Source: Thermoplasmata archaeon | GTDB taxonomy: Archaea > Thermoplasmatota > Thermoplasmata > Lutacidiplasmatales > UBA184 | Length of the DNA: 10,115 nt | Direction of reading: 5' to 3' | Assembly: GCA_030043835.1 (NCBI GenBank) | Contig: JASHWY010000208.1 | Location: forward strand, 1-10,115 | Shown here: piece by piece, positions 6,614 through 10,115 of the stretch | Position numbering within the stretch: position 1 is the first letter of the stretch | Layout: the number at the start of each line of letters is the position of its first letter | Translations under genes and position numbers: made by a program | The notes under the pieces: generated by a model | The model's input: only the letters and a program-made list of their open reading frames with translations | Told to the model about the DNA's origin: nothing | The model's database searches: none

Positions 6614-7209
6614 GGCGGCTCCGTTCGCGAGGCCGCCGGGGGGGGCCGGGCGCGGGCGAGGAACCGGGCCATCACGACCTCGCCGCGCGTTCGCTCGAGC
6701 AGCATCCGCGCGATGTCCTGCTTCGGTTTCAGTTGCACGATCGCGCGGGTCGTGTCGAACCGGAGGAGGGAGCGCGCGAGCCGCTCCATGAGCGCGAGGT
6801 CCTCCTCGGCCGCAGGGAGGTCATCGCGGCCCAGCTCGTCGAGGACGCGCCGGCGGACCTCGCCCACCAGGTCGCCGAGCCCGAGGAGGTACGGCTCGGG
6901 GTCGACGCCGAGGTCGCTCGGGCCGGGCAACGGCTCGGCGGATTGGACCGCGGCGAGGAGAATCGCTTCGACGGCCTCCTGGATCGCGTCTAGGGCCAAG
7001 GGTTCGTCGCCACGTCCCTCGCGTCGTAACCAATCGGCGAGCTCCGAGACCGCGCGGCGGATCTCGGCGATCTCGGCCGGCGCGGGGCCCTCGGCATGGA
7101 GTCGCGTCATCGTGGCCTGCGCGAGGCGCCGAAGCCGACGGGAGCGTTGGTAGAGGTCCTCGCGACGAAGCTCCCGCTGGCGTAGGTGGGCTTCGATGCC
7201 GGTGAGCAC
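6610..7209 (-). CDS. Archaeal translin family protein
   Basis: The 199-residue, all-helical product matches translin/TRAX proteins. It has LYQRSRRLRRLAQATMTRLH (19-38), DAIQEAVEAILLAAV (74-88), then the hallmark DLGVDPEPYLLGLGDLVGEVRRRVLD (about 99-124), LMERLARSLLRFD (140-152) and KQDIARMLLERTRGEV (163-178). Translins bind RNA and single-stranded DNA as ring-like octamers; the TRAX-type subunit is a metal-dependent RNase, and archaeal members have been shown to form RNA-processing shells. Whether this copy is catalytic cannot be judged; E78, E81 and E117 are only candidates for metal ligands. The start is taken as GTG at 7209 with GGAG three bases upstream; the frame is open further up but the residues there look non-coding. 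It lies 37 bases after DUF357 and overlaps the MTA phosphorylase gene by 4 bases. Confidence 0.88.
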   Translation of the reverse strand: MLTGIEAHLRQRELRREDLYQRSRRLRRLAQATMTRLHAEGPAPAEIAEIRRAVSELADWLRREGRGDEPLALDAIQEAVEAILLAAVQSAEPLPGPSDLGVDPEPYLLGLGDLVGEVRRRVLDELGRDDLPAAEEDLALMERLARSLLRFDTTRAIVQLKPKQDIARMLLERTRGEVVMARFLARARPPPAASRTEPP

Positions 7210-7246
7210 CGACTCCGGGACCCCCGGAGAGGTCGCGGGCCGGGTC

Positions 7247-7531
7247 CTACCGGAAGAGGGTGAATCGTCGGTCGTCGTCGCCTCCGTCGAGAATCCCGAG
7301 CCGCACGCCCGCGTCGAGCCAGCCGTGCGCGTAGCTCGCGGCGGCCAGTGCCCGGTCGGGGTCCCCGGCCGCCGAGAAGTGCTCCGCATCGGTGAGGTAG
7401 GCCCGGGCCATCGAGAGGAAATCGTCGGAGGCGCCTCGTAAGAAGGAGCGCTCCGGTGGGCACGGCGTGACGCGCTCGAGGGCCTCGCGCGTGAGCTTGA
7501 GGTACTTCTGAAGCAGCGCTTCGTCGGTCAC
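7247..7531 (-). CDS. DUF357 family protein
   Basis: The 94-residue product has the pattern of the archaeal DUF357 family. A first helix is EALLQKYLKLTREALERV (4-21). The conserved central stretch is ASDDFLSMARAYLTDAEHF (34-52), then DPDRALAAASYAHGWLDAGVRLG (57-79), and the end is DDDRRFTLFR. It is predicted to be a helical bundle; its biochemical role is not established. The GTG at 7531 is chosen because a strong TATA-like box lies about 30 bases before it and no Shine-Dalgarno sequence does, so its mRNA is probably leaderless. It heads the operon with translin and MTA phosphorylase, which hints at a role in RNA or nucleotide metabolism, though that is only an inference from position. Confidence 0.88.
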   Translation of the reverse strand: MTDEALLQKYLKLTREALERVTPCPPERSFLRGASDDFLSMARAYLTDAEHFSAAGDPDRALAAASYAHGWLDAGVRLGILDGGDDDRRFTLFR

Positions 7532-7557
7532 GGGCGCGGGCGCGTAACCGCGGGCGC

Positions 7558-7566
7558 GATATAATC
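7558..7566 (-). promoter_or_regulatory. TATA-like promoter box of the DUF357-translin-MTAP operon
   Basis: On the minus strand this reads GATTATATC, the most A/T-rich spot in its GC-rich surroundings and a good match to an archaeal TATA box. Its centre is about 31 bases before the GTG at 7531. Since archaeal transcription usually starts about 25 bases after the box, the transcript would begin at or a few bases before the start codon. Confidence 0.7.
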
Positions 7567-7599
7567 CCGCGGCGCAAGGCCCCGGGTTCTTGGAGCGGC

Positions 7600-8067
7600 C
7601 TACTCGGGTGGGTCCGGGGACCGCACGGACCTCCACGTCAGGTACGGCGTGAACCCGGGCGCTCCCGCGTAATGGAGACTAAAGACCGCGGAGAGGTGGT
7701 CGGGTTCCTCGTACCGGTACTTTAGCCATTGACGCGGGCCGGGAGTGGCCGGGTCGTTCACGAAGCCCACGCCCTTCCCGTCGGGGTCGGCATGGACTTC
7801 CCGGTACTGGATGAGGTGCCCTTCGTTGTCCCAGAAGATCCCTCGGACCTCGGTGCCGGCATCCACGAACACGATGAGGAGGTCCTCGTGCCGCAACGCA
7901 GGGCGCTTCGCGGTCGCCGGGTACTCGCACCACGCCTCGCGGACGAGGATCTGTCCGTCGAGCGCGAGACGCCAAATCTCGCCGCCGCCGGTGGAGGTCC
8001 CCGGCTCACCGCTTCTCGACTCGTCCCGCCATCGTCCCACGAGATAGCTCAAGCCTTCGAGCCCCAT
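7600..8067 (-). CDS. Predicted lipocalin-like beta-barrel protein (DUF1579/nitrobindin-like)
   Basis: The 155-residue product opens with LSYLVGRWRDESRSG (6-20), the 'L..L.G.W.G.G' start common in DUF1579, nitrobindin-like and similar small beta-barrel proteins. A chain of beta strands follows: EIWRLALDGQILVREAWCEY (30-49), HEDLLIVFVDAGTEVRGIFWD (60-80), HLIQYREVHAD (84-94), WLKYRYEEPDHLSAVFSLHY (114-133), and FTPYLTWRSVR (139-149). Such barrels bind a small hydrophobic ligand or heme, but no heme ligand can be assigned here. No signal peptide is present. GGAGG lies 6 bases before the ATG, supporting the start. It lies 39 bases after the transaldolase stop and is the last gene of the pentose phosphate operon, a placement that does not by itself tell its function. 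Confidence 0.7.
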   Translation of the reverse strand: MGLEGLSYLVGRWRDESRSGEPGTSTGGGEIWRLALDGQILVREAWCEYPATAKRPALRHEDLLIVFVDAGTEVRGIFWDNEGHLIQYREVHADPDGKGVGFVNDPATPGPRQWLKYRYEEPDHLSAVFSLHYAGAPGFTPYLTWRSVRSPDPPE

Positions 8068-8106
8068 CGCACGCCTCCGTGGAGCTTTTCGAGCGGCGCG
8101 AGGGCC

Positions 8107-8754
8107 TCAGCCCTTCGGGACCTTTTCCCAGTCTTTGAGGAACCGCTGGAGGCCGATGTCGGTGAGCGGGTGCTCAACGAGCTTCTCCATCACCGAGTAG
8201 GGCATCGTCGCGATGTCGGCGCCGATCTTGGCCGCCTCGAGCACGTGGACCGGGTGCCGAACGCTCGCCACGAGGACCTTCGTCGGGAAGCGGTAGTTGC
8301 GGTAGATCGTGACGATATCCCGAATGAGGTCCATCCCGACCTGGCCCTGATCGTCGAGGCGGCCGATGAACGGGCTCACGTACGTCGCCCCGACCTTCGC
8401 CGCGAGGAGCGCCTGGTTCGCGCTGAAGACGAGCGTCACGTTGACGCGCGTCCCCTCCTTCGCGAGGATCCGGGTCGCCCGGAGCCCGGCGGGGGTCATC
8501 GGGCACTTCACGTAGATCGACGGGTGGATCTCCCGCAGGTGCCGCCCCTCGGCGAGCATTCCCTCGGTCTCGGTCGCGACGACCTCGGCCGAGACCGACG
8601 GCACCCCCAGCGCGCAGATCTCTCGGAGCACCTCCTCGAACTTCCGGCCCTCCTTCGCGACGAGGGTCGGGTTGGTCGTCACCCCGTCGAGGATGCCGAT
8701 CTCCCACATCGTCCGGATCTCCTTGATGCTCGCCGTGTCCAGGAACAGTTGCAT
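8107..8754 (-). CDS. tal: Transaldolase (small TalC/FSA-type)
   Basis: The 215-residue product is the short form of class I transaldolase. It has [13 protein letters not shown] (1-13, with D6), [13 protein letters not shown] (24-36), [11 protein letters not shown] (80-90), [31 protein letters not shown] (about 105-135) and [26 protein letters not shown] (about 160-185). K83 in YVKCPM is the expected Schiff-base lysine. It moves a dihydroxyacetone unit between sugar phosphates in the non-oxidative pentose phosphate pathway; some relatives act instead as fructose-6-phosphate aldolase. The split transketolase directly upstream favours the transaldolase role. Translation starts at ATG 8754, 27 bases after the transketolase C-half stop, with a GGGGAAAGG stretch just before it as a likely ribosome binding site. 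Confidence 0.94.
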   Translation of the reverse strand: MQLFLDTASIKEIRTMWEIGILDGVTTNPTLVAKEGRKFEEVLREICALGVPSVSAEVVATETEGMLAEGRHLREIHPSIYVKCPMTPAGLRATRILAKEGTRVNVTLVFSANQALLAAKVGATYVSPFIGRLDDQGQVGMDLIRDIVTIYRNYRFPTKVLVASVRHPVHVLEAAKIGADIATMPYSVMEKLVEHPLTDIGLQRFLKDWEKVPKG

Positions 8755-8781
8755 GGTCGCCTTTCCCCGACGTCGTCGGTC

Positions 8782-9735
8782 CTACTGAACTTTCCCTCGG
8801 AGCTTCAGAAGCTCCCACGCCTCTTCGAGGATTCGCTCCTTCGACATCGCGTACTGGTCGAGGAGCGACCAGGGGTCGCCCGACTCGCCGAAGACGTCGG
8901 GAACGCCGACCCGGCGGACGGGAACGGGATAGTTCTCCGACGTCGTGGACGCGACGAGCGCTCCCACTCCCGTCAAGACCGAATGCTCTTCCAGAACGAG
9001 GATCGCTCCCGTGTCGCGCGCGGCGCGGAGGAGCGCGGGCTCGTCGAACGGCTTCACGGACGCGAAGTCCAGCACGCGCGCGGAGACGCCGACCCGACCC
9101 AACTCCTCGGCGACCTCGAGGCCGCGCGCGAGGAGCGCGCCGACGCCGACGATCGTGAGGTCGCTCCCGGCCTTGAGCTCGGCGGCCCGGCCGATCGTGA
9201 ACGACCCATCGGTAACGGTCGGGAGGTTCTCCCGGGTGAGCCGGACGTAGGCCGGTCCCTCCCGCTCCGCGACCGCGAACGTCGCGGCGCGCGTCGTGGG
9301 AGCGTCGGCCGGGACAATCACGGTCATCCCGGGAAGGCCGCGCATGAGCCCGATATCCTCGATCATCTGGTGGGTCCCGCCGTCGGCGCCGACCAGAAGG
9401 CCGCCGTGCGTCGCGACGATCTTGACGTTCGCGTGGTTGTAGCAGACCGACTGGCGCACGAAGTTGTAGGCCTGGCCCGCGGCGAAGACGGCGAAGGTGC
9501 TCGCGAACGCGATCCGGCCCTCGAGCGCGAGCCCGGTCGCGATCGTCATCATCGTATCTTCCATCACGCCGACGTTGAAGAACCGGTCCGGGAACTTCTG
9601 CCCGAAGAGCGCGGTCCGGGTGGACCCGGAGAGGTCCGCGTCGAGGACGACCAGGCGCGGGTCCTTGCTACCGAGCTCTACGAGCGTCTTCCCGTAGGCG
9701 TCGCGCAGGCTCTCGGGCTTCTTGGGGTCGGTCAC
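8782..9735 (-). CDS. Transketolase, C-terminal subunit
   Basis: The 317-residue product holds the pyrimidine-binding and C-terminal domains of a split transketolase. SLRDAYGKTLVEL (9-21) and VVLDADLSGST (29-39) open the domain. FNVGVMEDTMMTIATGLAL (53-71) contains the Glu (E59) that activates thiamine diphosphate. THGGLLVGADGGTHQMIED (109-127) follows, and TIVGVGALLARGLEVAEEL (194-212) with VPDVFGESGDP (278-288) belongs to the C-terminal domain. With the N-half it transfers two-carbon ketol units between sugar phosphates. The segment after E59 reads D-T-M-M where most transketolases have Q-N-M, a change that may be lineage-specific. The GTG at 9735 overlaps the stop of the N-half (GTGA), and the frame upstream is non-coding shadow. 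Confidence 0.94.
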   Translation of the reverse strand: MTDPKKPESLRDAYGKTLVELGSKDPRLVVLDADLSGSTRTALFGQKFPDRFFNVGVMEDTMMTIATGLALEGRIAFASTFAVFAAGQAYNFVRQSVCYNHANVKIVATHGGLLVGADGGTHQMIEDIGLMRGLPGMTVIVPADAPTTRAATFAVAEREGPAYVRLTRENLPTVTDGSFTIGRAAELKAGSDLTIVGVGALLARGLEVAEELGRVGVSARVLDFASVKPFDEPALLRAARDTGAILVLEEHSVLTGVGALVASTTSENYPVPVRRVGVPDVFGESGDPWSLLDQYAMSKERILEEAWELLKLRGKVQ

Positions 9736-10115
9736 GGGAACGGCGCCTCGAGCGAGGTCCCGAGCTCGTGGAGGGCCTTCTCCGCCTCGGCCTTCGTGGG
9801 CGGCTTCCCGTGGAAGATGTGCTGGCCTTCCATGAACGAGACCCCCTTCCCCTTCACCGTGCGCGCGACGATCGCGGTCGGACCGTCGGAGAAGCGGCGC
9901 GCATCGGCGAGCGCCGTCAGGATCGCTCGAAAATCGTGGCCGTCGATCTCGAGCGTGTGGTATCGGAAGGCGCGGAACTTGTCTCCGATCGGCTCGATCC
10001 CCATGATCGCCTCGGTCGGACCGTCGGTCTCGACGCCGTTCCGGTCGAGGATCGCGACGAGGTTCGACAGCCGGTAGTGGCCGCCGGCCATGAGCGCCTC
10101 CCACGTCGACCCCTC
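9732..10115 (-). CDS. Transketolase, N-terminal subunit (5' end outside window)
   Basis: The visible 127 C-terminal residues begin EGSTWEALMAGGHYRLSNLVAILDRNGVETDG, the second half of the thiamine diphosphate/magnesium-binding region in the N-terminal domain. The N of DRNG is the motif's closing Asn; the GDG that opens it lies beyond the window. Further on come GDKFRAFRYHTLEIDGHDF and TAIVARTVKGKGVSFMEG, typical of the domain's later part. As in many archaea, the transketolase is made as two chains that must pair to form the active site at their interface. The TGA stop overlaps the GTG of the C-half, which would help produce the two subunits in equal amount. The reading is open to the window edge, so the gene is complete only beyond 10115. 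Confidence 0.94.
   Translation of the reverse strand, partial: EGSTWEALMAGGHYRLSNLVAILDRNGVETDGPTEAIMGIEPIGDKFRAFRYHTLEIDGHDFRAILTALADARRFSDGPTAIVARTVKGKGVSFMEGQHIFHGKPPTKAEAEKALHELGTSLEAPFP

Noticed and set aside
5888..7153. A 421-codon + strand frame opposite mtnP and translin
   Set aside because: Antisense to two well-identified genes, with low-complexity Arg/Ser-rich translation.
7729..10077. A 782-codon open frame on the + strand opposite the transketolase-transaldolase genes
   Set aside because: It lies wholly antisense to genes with clear family motifs and its translation is rich in Arg, Asp, Glu and Val without a fold pattern; such long shadow frames are expected in GC-rich DNA.

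Overview
The window is GC-rich and tightly packed, and it reads as archaeal. It carries a one-domain RNA polymerase subunit of the Rpb6/RpoK type, an archaeal translin, a DUF357 protein, a transketolase split into two genes, and an A/T-rich TATA-like box about 30 bases before a start codon that has no leader or ribosome binding site. Other genes do have Shine-Dalgarno sequences, so leaderless and leadered starts are mixed. The gene set and high GC would suit a member of the Thermoplasmatota (Thermoplasma also has transketolase halves beside a small transaldolase), but the lineage is an inference. No rRNA, tRNA, CRISPR array, insertion sequence or prophage gene was seen.

Left part (1-4469): the 3' end of an alpha/beta hydrolase on the + strand converges on a run of minus-strand genes. 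In their reading direction (right to left) these are a 98-residue conserved small protein, a squalene-cyclase/prenyltransferase-like gene that is broken, a PH/GRAM-like small protein, an S9 prolyl-oligopeptidase-type peptidase, and a DUF4760-like protein. The broken gene is the most unusual item. It starts with a strong ribosome binding site and a GTGA overlap with the gene before it, but has TGA codons at two places where the family has tryptophan, and a frame change where a block of the family sequence is missing.

Middle (4470-5814): a divergent intergenic stretch, then two + strand genes, a GNAT acetyltransferase and rpoK. rpoK ends 4 bases from the oppositely transcribed MTA phosphorylase gene.

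Right part (5819-10115), all minus strand: two operons. The downstream one is DUF357 - translin - 5'-methylthioadenosine phosphorylase, started by a clear TATA-like box at 7558-7566. The upstream one is transketolase N-half (cut by the window edge) - transketolase C-half - transaldolase - a predicted beta-barrel protein. It supplies the non-oxidative pentose phosphate reactions, and so ribose phosphates for nucleotides, while the MTA phosphorylase next to it salvages purine and methylthioribose phosphate. Three gene pairs share the same 4-base GTGA stop/start overlap, which suggests translational coupling as a regular habit of this genome. No new defence or mobile system is visible; the window is mostly housekeeping and small uncharacterised genes, with one decaying gene.
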